The position numbers were made by a program, and so were the translations under genes. This document shows, one piece after another, positions 15,970 to 23,358 of a stretch of 64,000 nt of DNA. The notes below the pieces were generated by a model that was given only the letters and a program-made list of their open reading frames with translations, was not told the origin of the DNA and searched no databases. Every line of letters starts with the position of its first letter. Within the stretch, counting starts at the first letter, position 1. Origin of the DNA: CAWDVR01 sp044869805 (GTDB lineage Bacteria > Acidobacteriota > Thermoanaerobaculia > Multivoradales > SZUA-115); NCBI GenBank assembly GCA_044869805.1, contig JBIOXV010000055.1:108484-172483 (forward strand). The letters run 5' to 3'.

Positions 15970-17418
15970 TCAGAGGATGACGTTCGGGATGACGAAGATC
16001 TCGATCGAGTCGGAGCTGGTCAGGCCACCGCGGTCGGTGGCCCGGAAGGTGACCCGATAGAGGCTGCTGGTGCCGGGGCTGAAGAGCACTTCCGGCGCCA
16101 GGGTGCCGGTCACCGGCGCGGGGTTGGGGACCGGCGGCGAAGGAATCGGCGCCCCGCCGGGGCCATCGATGGCGACGAGCTCCCAGGTCAGCTCGAGCTC
16201 CGACACCGGGTCCTCGAGGTCGAAGGCCCGAGCCAGGAAGTGCGCCGGCTGGGGAGCAAAGAAGCCCGCCACCGGCGAGCCGTCGACCGTGAGCCGATCG
16301 GGCACCTGGATCACCACCACCGGCGGCGCGTTGCCCGTGTTGGCGATCACCCGCACCTGGCGCTCGGTCTGCGAGGTCAGTCCCGTGTTGTCCCGGGCCG
16401 TGAGGCGGATGCGCACCGGGTCCGCCGGCACGGCGAAGATGGTTCCCAGCTCGTTGCCGGTGCCGAGCGGCTCGAAGGCGCCACCCGGCGCGAGCTGCAC
16501 CGACCAGACGAGCGCGCTGCCGGGCAGGAACCCGGTGTCGGGATCGAGGGCATGGCCCTGGAGCAGCACCGGTGCCTCGGCCACCAGGGTCGCGCCCTCG
16601 GCGGGCAGGAAGATCCGCGGCGGGTCCGGCGGGCGGTTCAGGATGGTGATGTCGAGGCTCGCCTGGCCGGTCAGGCCGCCGCTGTCGGTCACCGTCAAGG
16701 TGAGGTGGTGGGGGCCCGGCACCAGGTTCGAGACGAAGAGCGTGCGCCCGCCCGCCACCCGCGTGCCGGAGAGGAGGCCCTGGCGATCGGAGGTGAACAC
16801 CAGCCGCTGCTCGGGGAAGGAGGTGTCCTCGTCGCTGATGCTCCCGGCTAGCATCACCGTCTGGCCGAAAGGGGTCGAAGGGCCGGAGGGAGCCGTTAAA
16901 ACCACGGCCGGCGCCGCGTTGCCGCAGGCGTCCTTGCGCAGGGAGATGCTCTTGTTCTGCACCGAGGCGGTGAGCACGAGGCCGTCGCCCGAGAGCCTGA
17001 GATCCGCCCCGGTCACCTTGGCGAGGCCGGGAATCGAGGTCGAGAACCGCGCCCGCCCGCGCCGCGTCACGCTGCCGGCGATGCCGATCGCGCCCTGCTC
17101 GCCGTCGAGCACGAAGCGGCCGCCTCCTACCAGCAGCCCGCCGGTCGGGGAGGTGAGGTGGTCGAGCGCCACGCGCATGTCGCGCAGCGTGACGCAGGGA
17201 TCGGGAAAGATGGGCACCGACTTGCAGAACTCCCGTGGGCTCGTCTGGCAGTAGGTGCCGAAGAAGCGCGGGTCCACCGGGCCGGTGATGCGCGGGGTCG
17301 CATCCTCGAGGACGAAGGGGAACTGGCCGATGTCGAAGGCGAAGTCGGTCGGCTGCGCCAAGGCCTCTCCGGAGGCCGCCAGCAGCGCCGCCGCGGCGAG
17401 CGCCGGCAGGCGCGTCAC
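15970..17418 (-). CDS. Secreted multi-domain Ig/PKD-like protein
   Basis: A 482-residue exported protein. The GTG at 17418 overlaps the preceding stop as GTGA and places a signal peptide (VTRLPALAAAALLAASG, cleavage near ALAQ) at the N-terminus. A first region of about 130 residues with four cysteines is followed by about three immunoglobulin/PKD-like beta domains starting near NAAPAVVLTAPSG, NRPPDPPRIFLPAEG and NAPPVVVIQVPDR, each containing LTVTDSGGLTG- or RATDRGGLTS-type strands. No catalytic motif. Third gene of a run with two lipoproteins; likely a cell-envelope or extracellular binding protein. Confidence 0.82.
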   Translation of the reverse strand: MTRLPALAAAALLAASGEALAQPTDFAFDIGQFPFVLEDATPRITGPVDPRFFGTYCQTSPREFCKSVPIFPDPCVTLRDMRVALDHLTSPTGGLLVGGGRFVLDGEQGAIGIAGSVTRRGRARFSTSIPGLAKVTGADLRLSGDGLVLTASVQNKSISLRKDACGNAAPAVVLTAPSGPSTPFGQTVMLAGSISDEDTSFPEQRLVFTSDRQGLLSGTRVAGGRTLFVSNLVPGPHHLTLTVTDSGGLTGQASLDITILNRPPDPPRIFLPAEGATLVAEAPVLLQGHALDPDTGFLPGSALVWSVQLAPGGAFEPLGTGNELGTIFAVPADPVRIRLTARDNTGLTSQTERQVRVIANTGNAPPVVVIQVPDRLTVDGSPVAGFFAPQPAHFLARAFDLEDPVSELELTWELVAIDGPGGAPIPSPPVPNPAPVTGTLAPEVLFSPGTSSLYRVTFRATDRGGLTSSDSIEIFVIPNVIL

Positions 17419-17933
17419 GGCGCCCCCCCACTCGGCATGAAGGGCAGCGCGATGCCGAGGTCGGCGCAACTGGTCGGCTGCACGCAGCGCGACAAGCCTG
17501 GGGCGAGGACGAAGGGAGCGCCGGCGAAGTTGCTGGCGTCGATCGTCGTGGCCACGACGTTGCCGGGTGGCTGGCGCGTGATGCGGAAGGTGAAGGGCTC
17601 CCCGCCGGCGGTGCGCACTGCCATCAGCGTCGCCAGCGTGCGCTCCTCTTCGACATTGCCGGTGAAGGTCGCCAGCTCCTCGCCCGATGCCAGGGCCATG
17701 TCCAGGCAGCCGCCCAGCATCACCAGGTTGGAGGACTCGTCGATCTCGACGATCACCTTGAGCTTGCCGCCGCCCGGCGGGTCGGTGATCGAGCCCTCGA
17801 AGCAGCCCTCGAAGAAGGTGTTGAAGAGCGGCAGCGGGTCGAGCGTGAAGATCAGGTCGCAGCTCGCGCCGGCGATCACTGCCCCCAGCACCACAGAGGC
17901 GAAGAGCGTGCGGCGCAGCGGGGTGAGCTTCAT
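17415..17933 (-). CDS. Putative lipoprotein
   Basis: A 172-residue protein with a lipoprotein signal: positively charged N-terminus, hydrophobic core and a lipobox-like VIAGASC (Cys at about residue 25). The mature part is beta-rich with additional cysteines. No family recognised. It overlaps both neighbours by four bases (ATGA upstream, GTGA downstream), so the three proteins are translationally coupled and probably work together at the envelope. Confidence 0.75.
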   Translation of the reverse strand: MKLTPLRRTLFASVVLGAVIAGASCDLIFTLDPLPLFNTFFEGCFEGSITDPPGGGKLKVIVEIDESSNLVMLGGCLDMALASGEELATFTGNVEEERTLATLMAVRTAGGEPFTFRITRQPPGNVVATTIDASNFAGAPFVLAPGLSRCVQPTSCADLGIALPFMPSGGAP

Positions 17934-18625
17934 CGCGCCGCCATCCGCTTCAGGGCCAGGGGCTGGCCGAAGCCGCGCACCATGAGCGAGCCGCCTCCTG
18001 GCGCCAGCTCGGCCTCGAACTGGATCTGGGTGCCATCGAGAAAGGTCGCCACGCCGCGGGCCGTCCCGGCCGCGGTGGCGCGGCCCGCGATGCCCACCGG
18101 GTCGCCGGTGACGATGCCCACGCCGGAGAGCAGCGCGCCGCGCTGCACCAGCGTCACCTCCGCGAGCGGCGCCCGCTCGCGTGTGGCGCGATAGCTCCCC
18201 GAGAACGGGCCGAAAGGGAGGGGCGCGGGCGGCGTGCCACCGCGGCGCAGCTCCAGGGGCGGCTGCCCGGGGCGCTCGAGGGTCACCGTCTCGCCGTCCG
18301 CCGACAGGGAGAGCTCCACCAGCTCGGGGCTGCGGTCGCCGCTCTGCAGCGACCCCACGCCGCGCCAGCCTGCCGCCCCGGCCACCACCAGCGGCTCGCC
18401 GCCGATGGTGCCCTCGCCGCGGAAGGCCTCGTCGTCTTCCTCGAACGCCAGCACTACCGGCTGGCCGTCCTCGGTCGCGCCGCTGAACGGCCCCGCGAGG
18501 ACCTGCGGCCGGACTGTCAGCCGCGGCGTGCAGGCGGCGAGCGAGAGCAGGGCCAGGCCCAGCACCGCGGCACGGCTTCCTGCGCCGCGAGCTCTCCCCG
18601 CTCCCCGCCTCCTGGCTGGTGACAT
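17930..18625 (-). CDS. Putative lipoprotein, beta-rich
   Basis: A 231-residue lipoprotein: an arginine-rich start, hydrophobic core and lipobox LLSLAAC (Cys near residue 32). The mature region alternates short beta strands with glycine turns and has two similar halves each starting with GPFSG (residues about 44 and 138), suggesting an internal duplication. No family recognised. First gene of the three-gene envelope operon; a promoter lies just upstream. Confidence 0.75.
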   Translation of the reverse strand: MSPARRRGAGRARGAGSRAAVLGLALLSLAACTPRLTVRPQVLAGPFSGATEDGQPVVLAFEEDDEAFRGEGTIGGEPLVVAGAAGWRGVGSLQSGDRSPELVELSLSADGETVTLERPGQPPLELRRGGTPPAPLPFGPFSGSYRATRERAPLAEVTLVQRGALLSGVGIVTGDPVGIAGRATAAGTARGVATFLDGTQIQFEAELAPGGGSLMVRGFGQPLALKRMAAR

Positions 18626-18634
18626 CGACGCGAT

Positions 18635-18664
18635 CCTACGCTCAATATTCTGAAATGCGCAAGG
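18635..18664 (-). promoter_or_regulatory. Candidate promoter of the lipoprotein operon
   Basis: On the minus strand TTGCGC, 18-base spacer containing AT-rich TTTCAGAATATTG, then TAGGAT, close to the ATG at 18625. It would give a short leader of a few bases. The -35 part overlaps the possible lgt terminator hairpin. Confidence 0.45.
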
Positions 18665-18679
18665 CGGTGGATGACCGCC
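18663..18679 (-). terminator. Hairpin downstream of lgt
   Basis: GGCGGT, GGATG loop, ACCGCC: 6-bp stem 11 bases after the lgt stop codon. No U-run follows, so it is only terminator-like. Confidence 0.4.
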
Positions 18680-18689
18680 CTTTCGCGAC

Positions 18690-19538
18690 TCAGGCGGGCA
18701 ACGGTGGCCGCGCGTTACGGCGCAGAGCCCAGCCCGCCACCGCGGCGGCCACGATCAGCCCCAGGCTCACCCACTGGTTGGGGGTCGGGGCAAAGACCCC
18801 CGGCTGCCAGCCCGACGCATCGGCCCGCAGCAGCTCGGCCACGATCCGCCAGCCGCCATAGAGCAGGCAGAAGAGGACCGCCAGCTCTCCCGCGTAGCGC
18901 CGCCGCGGAAACCGCCGTCCGAGCCACCAGGAGAGGGCGAAGGCCACCGCCATCTCGTAGAGCTGCACCGGGTGCACCGGCGCGGGCGGGGCGCCGGCGG
19001 CGATCAGGCCTACCGAGGCCTGCTGCTCTCCCGCCTGGCTGCCAGGCGGGAAGCTCACTGCCCAGGGCAGGTGGCTGGGGATGCCGTAGCAGCAGCCGTT
19101 GAGGAAGCAGCCGATGCGCGTGACGCCCAGGCCAAGGGCGCCGAGCGGCGCTACGAAGTCGAGCACCTCGAAGTACGGCAGGCCCCGCGATCGGGCCCAG
19201 AGCCACAGCACCGGAAAGCCCGCCACCAGTCCGCCGTAGTAGGAAAGGCCTCCGTTCCAGAACGCCGCCGCCTGCGTGAGGCCCGGGCCCAGCCCGTCCG
19301 CGAAGTAGCGCGCCGGATGCATGGCCACGTGCAGCAGCCGCGCCCCGACCACCCCGCAGAGCAGCAGCAGCCAGAGGCCGAGATCGAAGGCGTCGGTGCG
19401 CGAGAGCCCCAGGGCGCGGCCGTTCCGCGCCGAGGCCCAGGCCGCGGCCAGCATGCCGAGCACGAGGAAGGTGCCGTAGGCGTAGAAGGCGAAGTGAAGC
19501 CCGCCAGGCAGCGGCAGGTCTAGGAGGACGGGTCGCAA
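18690..19538 (-). CDS. lgt: Prolipoprotein diacylglyceryl transferase
   Basis: A 282-residue multi-pass membrane enzyme that transfers diacylglycerol from phosphatidylglycerol to the lipobox cysteine of prolipoproteins. Visible family motifs: WNGGLSYYGGLVAGF (residues about 90-104), VTRIGCFLNGCCYG (about 142-155) and HPVQLYE (about 190), with six or seven predicted helices. TTG at 19538 is the likely start: GGAGG lies six bases upstream, and no ATG/GTG is near. The start overlaps the end of the hydantoinase B gene by 19 bases. The residue count is near the usual 260-300. It would process the numerous lipoproteins in this region, although a second lgt elsewhere cannot be excluded. Confidence 0.9.
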   Translation of the reverse strand: MRPVLLDLPLPGGLHFAFYAYGTFLVLGMLAAAWASARNGRALGLSRTDAFDLGLWLLLLCGVVGARLLHVAMHPARYFADGLGPGLTQAAAFWNGGLSYYGGLVAGFPVLWLWARSRGLPYFEVLDFVAPLGALGLGVTRIGCFLNGCCYGIPSHLPWAVSFPPGSQAGEQQASVGLIAAGAPPAPVHPVQLYEMAVAFALSWWLGRRFPRRRYAGELAVLFCLLYGGWRIVAELLRADASGWQPGVFAPTPNQWVSLGLIVAAAVAGWALRRNARPPLPA

Positions 19539-21115
19539 CCCCAGCCTCCGCCGCCCGGCGTTTCGAGCACCAGGCGGTCGCCGGCCTCGAGCTCGTAGCC
19601 GTCGACCGCGCCGAGCTCGATTTCCTCGCCGCCGACGCGCAGCACCCGCTGGCGGCCGGGCGCTCCCGGCGCGCCGCCGCGGCACCCATACGGTCCCTCG
19701 GCGCGGTGCTGCGAGAGGATCGAGAGCGACACCGGCGCGAGGAAGGTGTACTCGCGCACCGCGCCGTCGCCGCCGGCCCACCGCCCGCGGCCGCCCGAGC
19801 CGCGGCGCACCGCGAAGCGGTCGAGGCGCACGGGGTAGCGCAGCTCCAGCACCTCGGGGTCGGTGATGCGCGTGTTGGTCATGTGGCTGTGCACCGCCGA
19901 GGCGCCACGGAACCCCTCGCTCGCGCCGCAGCCGCCGGCCACGGTCTCGTAGTAGCCGAAGCTCGCGTTGCCGAACAGCACGTTGTTCATCGTTCCCTGG
20001 CTGCAGGCGACGAGGCCCAGCGCCTTGAGCAGGGTATCCACCACCCGCTGGCTGGTCTCCACGTTGCCGCCCACCACCGCGGGCGCCAGGGTCGGGTCCG
20101 CAGGGAAGTCAGGGTTGAGCATGCCGGGCGGCACGATCAGCTCCACGGGCTCGAGCAGGCCCTCGTTCAACGGCAGAGGGTTCGACGACGGGGATTGGCC
20201 CACCAGCAGCCGCAGCACGTAGAGCACGGCGCTCCGCGTCACTGCCGGCGGGGCGTTGAGGTTGCCGGGGTGGGCACTCGCCGTGCCCGTGAAGTCGATC
20301 ACAGCGCGGCCGCCGATTCGTGTCGAACCGGGGGTCACGGCGATCCGGACGCGGATCGGCGAGCCATCGTCGAGGCGCTCTTCGGCGACCTGGTCGCCCG
20401 CGGGGAGGCGAGCGAGCGCCGCTCGCGCCCGCTCGGCTGCGCGGCCAGCCAGGGCAGCCATGAAGCGGGCCACCGTGGCAGCGCCGTAAACGCCGGCGAG
20501 CGAGCGCAGCTCCGCGGCACCACGGTGGTTCGCGGCCACGGCCGCCGCGAGGTCGGCGAGGTTCTCCTCCACGGCGCGCGAAGGGAAGGGCGGCGCCGCG
20601 AGCCGCGCTTCGACCTCGTCCCAGCAGGGCCGCCCGCCGCGCAGCAAGTAGGTCGGCGGGATCACTACACCCTCCTCCGCCAGGCAGGTGGCGTCCGGCG
20701 GCATCGAGCCCGGCCGTGTGCCGCCGATCTCCGCGTGGTGAGCGCGGCTCGCCACGTAGCCCAGCATCTCGCTGCCGCCGGCGGCCGGGGCGTGGACCGG
20801 CGTCACCACCGTCACGTCCGGCAGATGCGAGCCGCCGAAGGCAGGATGGTTGGTCACCACCACGTCGCCGGGCGCGAGCGCCACGGCCTCGCGCACCCGC
20901 CGCACGCACAGGCCGAGCGCTCCCAGGTGCACGGGGATGTGCGGCGCGTTGACCACCAGCCGCCCGCCCGCGTCGAGCAGCGCGCAGGAGAAATCGAGCC
21001 GCTCCTTGACGTTCACCGACAAGGCCGTGCGGCGCAGCATCTCCCCCATCTCGCGCGCCACGGCGGCGAAGCGCTGGGTGAACAGCTCGAGCTCGGCGGC
21101 CTCGGGGCGGGGCAT
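19520..21115 (-). CDS. Hydantoinase B / 5-oxoprolinase subunit B
   Basis: A 531-residue cytosolic protein matching the hydantoinase B family throughout: FTQRFAAVAREMGEML near the start, ERLDFSCALLDAGG, GDVVVTNHPAFGGSHLPDVTV (residues about 90-110), and the late NMRI-like stretch SHMTNTRITDPEVLE with the glycine-rich GGGWGC end. Subunit B with subunit A performs ATP-dependent ring opening of hydantoins or 5-oxoproline. Its partner (subunit A) is 2.2 kb upstream on the same strand rather than adjacent; a hydrolase, TetR regulator and coiled-coil gene lie between. Substrate unknown. Confidence 0.92.
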   Translation of the reverse strand: MPRPEAAELELFTQRFAAVAREMGEMLRRTALSVNVKERLDFSCALLDAGGRLVVNAPHIPVHLGALGLCVRRVREAVALAPGDVVVTNHPAFGGSHLPDVTVVTPVHAPAAGGSEMLGYVASRAHHAEIGGTRPGSMPPDATCLAEEGVVIPPTYLLRGGRPCWDEVEARLAAPPFPSRAVEENLADLAAAVAANHRGAAELRSLAGVYGAATVARFMAALAGRAAERARAALARLPAGDQVAEERLDDGSPIRVRIAVTPGSTRIGGRAVIDFTGTASAHPGNLNAPPAVTRSAVLYVLRLLVGQSPSSNPLPLNEGLLEPVELIVPPGMLNPDFPADPTLAPAVVGGNVETSQRVVDTLLKALGLVACSQGTMNNVLFGNASFGYYETVAGGCGASEGFRGASAVHSHMTNTRITDPEVLELRYPVRLDRFAVRRGSGGRGRWAGGDGAVREYTFLAPVSLSILSQHRAEGPYGCRGGAPGAPGRQRVLRVGGEEIELGAVDGYELEAGDRLVLETPGGGGWGCDPSS

Positions 21116-21142
21116 GGCCAGCCGGATCTTACCGCCGCCGGC

Positions 21143-22060
21143 TCAGCCCCTCTGCACCCACTCCACCACCGCCTCCACCACCTCGGGTTGGCGGAGGATC
21201 TTGCGGTGGCCGAGGCCGCGGGTGGTGATCAGACGGGCGCCGGGCCAGCGCGCGGCGTAGGTCAGGCCGTGGCTCGCCGGCACGTCGGTATCGTGCTCGT
21301 CGTGGAAGATGAGCAGCGGCGTGGTCATCGCCGGCGCGAGGTGCGCGCCCCGCAGCTCGTCCCAGCCCACGCCCACCCGCCGCTCGATCGCCCGCTGCAT
21401 GCGCAGCACTAGGCCGGGCTCGAGGCCGAGCCAGCGGCCGAAGATGCCGGTGAAGTGATCGAAGTCCTCCGACGGGGCAAGATAGACCAGCCTCTCCACC
21501 GCCAGGCGCCGGGAGAGCGCCACGGTGGTGGCGGCCGCGCCGAAGGAGTGCGCGACAATCGCCGCCAGCGAGCCCAGCCGCTCGGCCACGCCCTCCACCG
21601 CCGACGCCATCTCGTAGAGGTTGGTGCGCCGGCCGGCGGTGGCGCCGTGGGAGGGAAGGTCGACGGCCACCGCCCGGCAGCCGGCCGCCGCGAACGCGGC
21701 GCCCAGGGCGCCGAGCTGCGAGGCGCGGCCTTCCCAGCCGTGCACCAGCAGCACGGTGGGGCCTCCTTCGGCGTCGCCCTCGACCTCCCAGGTCCAGGCC
21801 GCGAGGCGCCAGGGCCCGACGGCGATCGACGAGCGCTCGGCCCGCGAGAGCCACGCGGCCTCGCGGGCCGGCACCCGCCGGCGACGTGTGGTGGTGAAGA
21901 GCCGGGCGGCGAGCCCGGCCCCCCAGGCCGGAGAGAGGCGATCAGCGGCGCGCACCACGGCTCCCAGGAAGCCGGCGCCGGGAGGGGCCTGAGGTGGAGA
22001 CTCGGCAATAAAATGACCGATCGTGCTTTTTCCTGCGCCAGTGAGGGTGCTTTCGGCCAT
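21143..22060 (-). CDS. Alpha/beta hydrolase
   Basis: A 305-residue hydrolase. ATG at 22060 has AAGGAGG five bases upstream; an in-frame TTG 15 bases earlier was rejected. The oxyanion motif is LLVHGWEG (residues about 105), the nucleophile lies in GHSFG-like AHSFGAAA, the acid is probably in FHDEHDTDVP, and the histidine in GLGHRKIL near the C-terminus. Close in style to the hydrolases regularly encoded beside TetR repressors. It overlaps nothing but starts 12 bases after the tetR stop, so it is probably controlled by that repressor. Confidence 0.88.
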   Translation of the reverse strand: MAESTLTGAGKSTIGHFIAESPPQAPPGAGFLGAVVRAADRLSPAWGAGLAARLFTTTRRRRVPAREAAWLSRAERSSIAVGPWRLAAWTWEVEGDAEGGPTVLLVHGWEGRASQLGALGAAFAAAGCRAVAVDLPSHGATAGRRTNLYEMASAVEGVAERLGSLAAIVAHSFGAAATTVALSRRLAVERLVYLAPSEDFDHFTGIFGRWLGLEPGLVLRMQRAIERRVGVGWDELRGAHLAPAMTTPLLIFHDEHDTDVPASHGLTYAARWPGARLITTRGLGHRKILRQPEVVEAVVEWVQRG

Positions 22061-22071
22061 CGAAGCCTCCT

Positions 22072-22662
22072 TCAAGTGCGGACGGAGGTGAGCAGGATCT
22101 CGAAGCCCCGGCGGGCGCGGGCCTCCGCGTCCTCGGAGTGCAACAGGCGGGCGAAGTGGTGATAAGCGAGGATCAACGCGTAGAGCTGCCAGGCGAACTG
22201 CTCGACGTCGAGCCCGGCGCGGAAGTGGCCCTCCTCGACCGCGATGCGCGCCGCCTGGGCCAGCACTCCGAGCCAGTCGCGCTGCGCCGCGGCGACCTGG
22301 TCGCGCAGCGGGCCGGGGCGGTCGTCCAGCTCACTGGCCGCGGCAATGAACAAGCAGCCGCCCGGCAGCTCGCTGGCGCTCGACCAGCGGAACCAGTTCT
22401 CGAACAGGGCGCGCACCCGGGGCTCGCCGCGCGGCTGCTTCAAGGCGGGGCCGATCACCACCTCGACGAAGCGGTCGATGGCCTTCCTGACCACCTCCTG
22501 CTGCAGGTTCTCCTTGGAGGTGAAGTGCGCGAAGAGCCCGCTCTTCGACAGGCCGACCTGCTTGGCCAGCTCGCCGATGGACAGCGCCTGCAGGCCGACC
22601 CGGCTGGCGCTGGCCAGCCCGGCCTCGAGGATCAGGGTTCGTGTTTCCTCGCCCTTGGTCAC
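22072..22662 (-). CDS. TetR family transcriptional regulator
   Basis: A 196-residue repressor starting at GTG. The DNA-binding domain is residues about 5-50, with helix-turn-helix LSIGELAKQVGLSKSGLFAHF, close to the subfamily with a C-terminal YfhC/YxaF-like ligand domain (residues 80-190). It likely represses itself and the hydrolase (and perhaps hydantoinase B and lgt) downstream. A near-palindromic site overlaps its promoter region. The inducer is unknown. Confidence 0.93.
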   Translation of the reverse strand: MTKGEETRTLILEAGLASASRVGLQALSIGELAKQVGLSKSGLFAHFTSKENLQQEVVRKAIDRFVEVVIGPALKQPRGEPRVRALFENWFRWSSASELPGGCLFIAAASELDDRPGPLRDQVAAAQRDWLGVLAQAARIAVEEGHFRAGLDVEQFAWQLYALILAYHHFARLLHSEDAEARARRGFEILLTSVRT

Positions 22663-22675
22663 GGGCCGAAAATAG

Positions 22676-22690
22676 CACGACCGTTCGTTC
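22676..22690. promoter_or_regulatory. Candidate TetR operator
   Basis: CACGACCGTTCGTTC: its core ACGACCGTTCGT equals its own reverse complement at 10 of 12 positions. It lies 14-28 bases upstream of the tetR GTG, the usual place for an autoregulatory TetR operator. The match is by symmetry only. Confidence 0.45.
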
Positions 22691-22700
22691 TTTGCCAGCC

Positions 22701-23291
22701 CTAGCGCTGAAGCTCGCGCGCTACGAGAGTTTCCCAGTGCTCGAGCTCGGCCCGGGCCGTCGCGCTGTCGTTCTCCAGGAGCTGGATCTTCTGCTCGAGG
22801 TTGGCGAGCCGCTCCTTGGTGAGCTTGAGCTGCATGGTGTAGTGGCGGCTCATCTGCTCGGCCATCTTCTCCATCTGCTCTCGCTGCTCGGGGCTGCCGT
22901 CCCCGCCTTGAAAGTTGGCCGCCACCTCGTCGACGATCTGCTCCTGCCCCATCTGGAGCTGGCGCAGCTCACCTTCGGCCCCTTCCTTCTCGCTCCTGGC
23001 CGAGCGCAGCTCGGCCTCGACCGGGGCGAGCTTGCTGCGCTTGAGCTCGACCTGCCGCATCAGCAGCTCCACCCGTTGGCCGTCGAGCTGCCGGCGCATC
23101 AGCGCCACCAGCTCCTTCAAGGTGCCGTTGAGGCGCGCCACCTCCTGACCGATACTGGCCGGGAGCGCACCGGCTTCGCCGGCGCCGGCCACGTTCACGC
23201 CGGGCGGTGGCGCCGACTGCGCCGCCGCGACAAGCGCGAGAACACCGCAGAGCACCGCCCAGGCCGCAGCTCTCCATCCGCGTCCGATCAT
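22701..23291 (-). CDS. Exported coiled-coil protein
   Basis: A 196-residue protein. The ATG at 23291 follows AAAGGAGG, so it was preferred to an ATG 18 bases earlier. A signal peptide (residues 1-27) is followed by a long predicted helix and coiled coil from about 48 to 196, rich in Q, E, K, L. No family recognised. It could be a periplasmic scaffold or a chaperone-like protein. It is encoded between hydantoinase A and the tetR gene, all on the minus strand. Confidence 0.72.
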   Translation of the reverse strand: MIGRGWRAAAWAVLCGVLALVAAAQSAPPPGVNVAGAGEAGALPASIGQEVARLNGTLKELVALMRRQLDGQRVELLMRQVELKRSKLAPVEAELRSARSEKEGAEGELRQLQMGQEQIVDEVAANFQGGDGSPEQREQMEKMAEQMSRHYTMQLKLTKERLANLEQKIQLLENDSATARAELEHWETLVARELQR

Positions 23292-23358
23292 GATTCCTCC
23301 TTTGCGCACCGGAGAAGGATAGGACGCTTCGCTGCCTCCGCGCCCGCCGGCGCGAGGC

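Noticed and set aside
15260..17431. A 723-codon frame covering the Ig-like gene and NfeD
   Set aside because: Only its last 200 codons look like a real protein; the rest is an alternative reading of the 15970-17418 gene.
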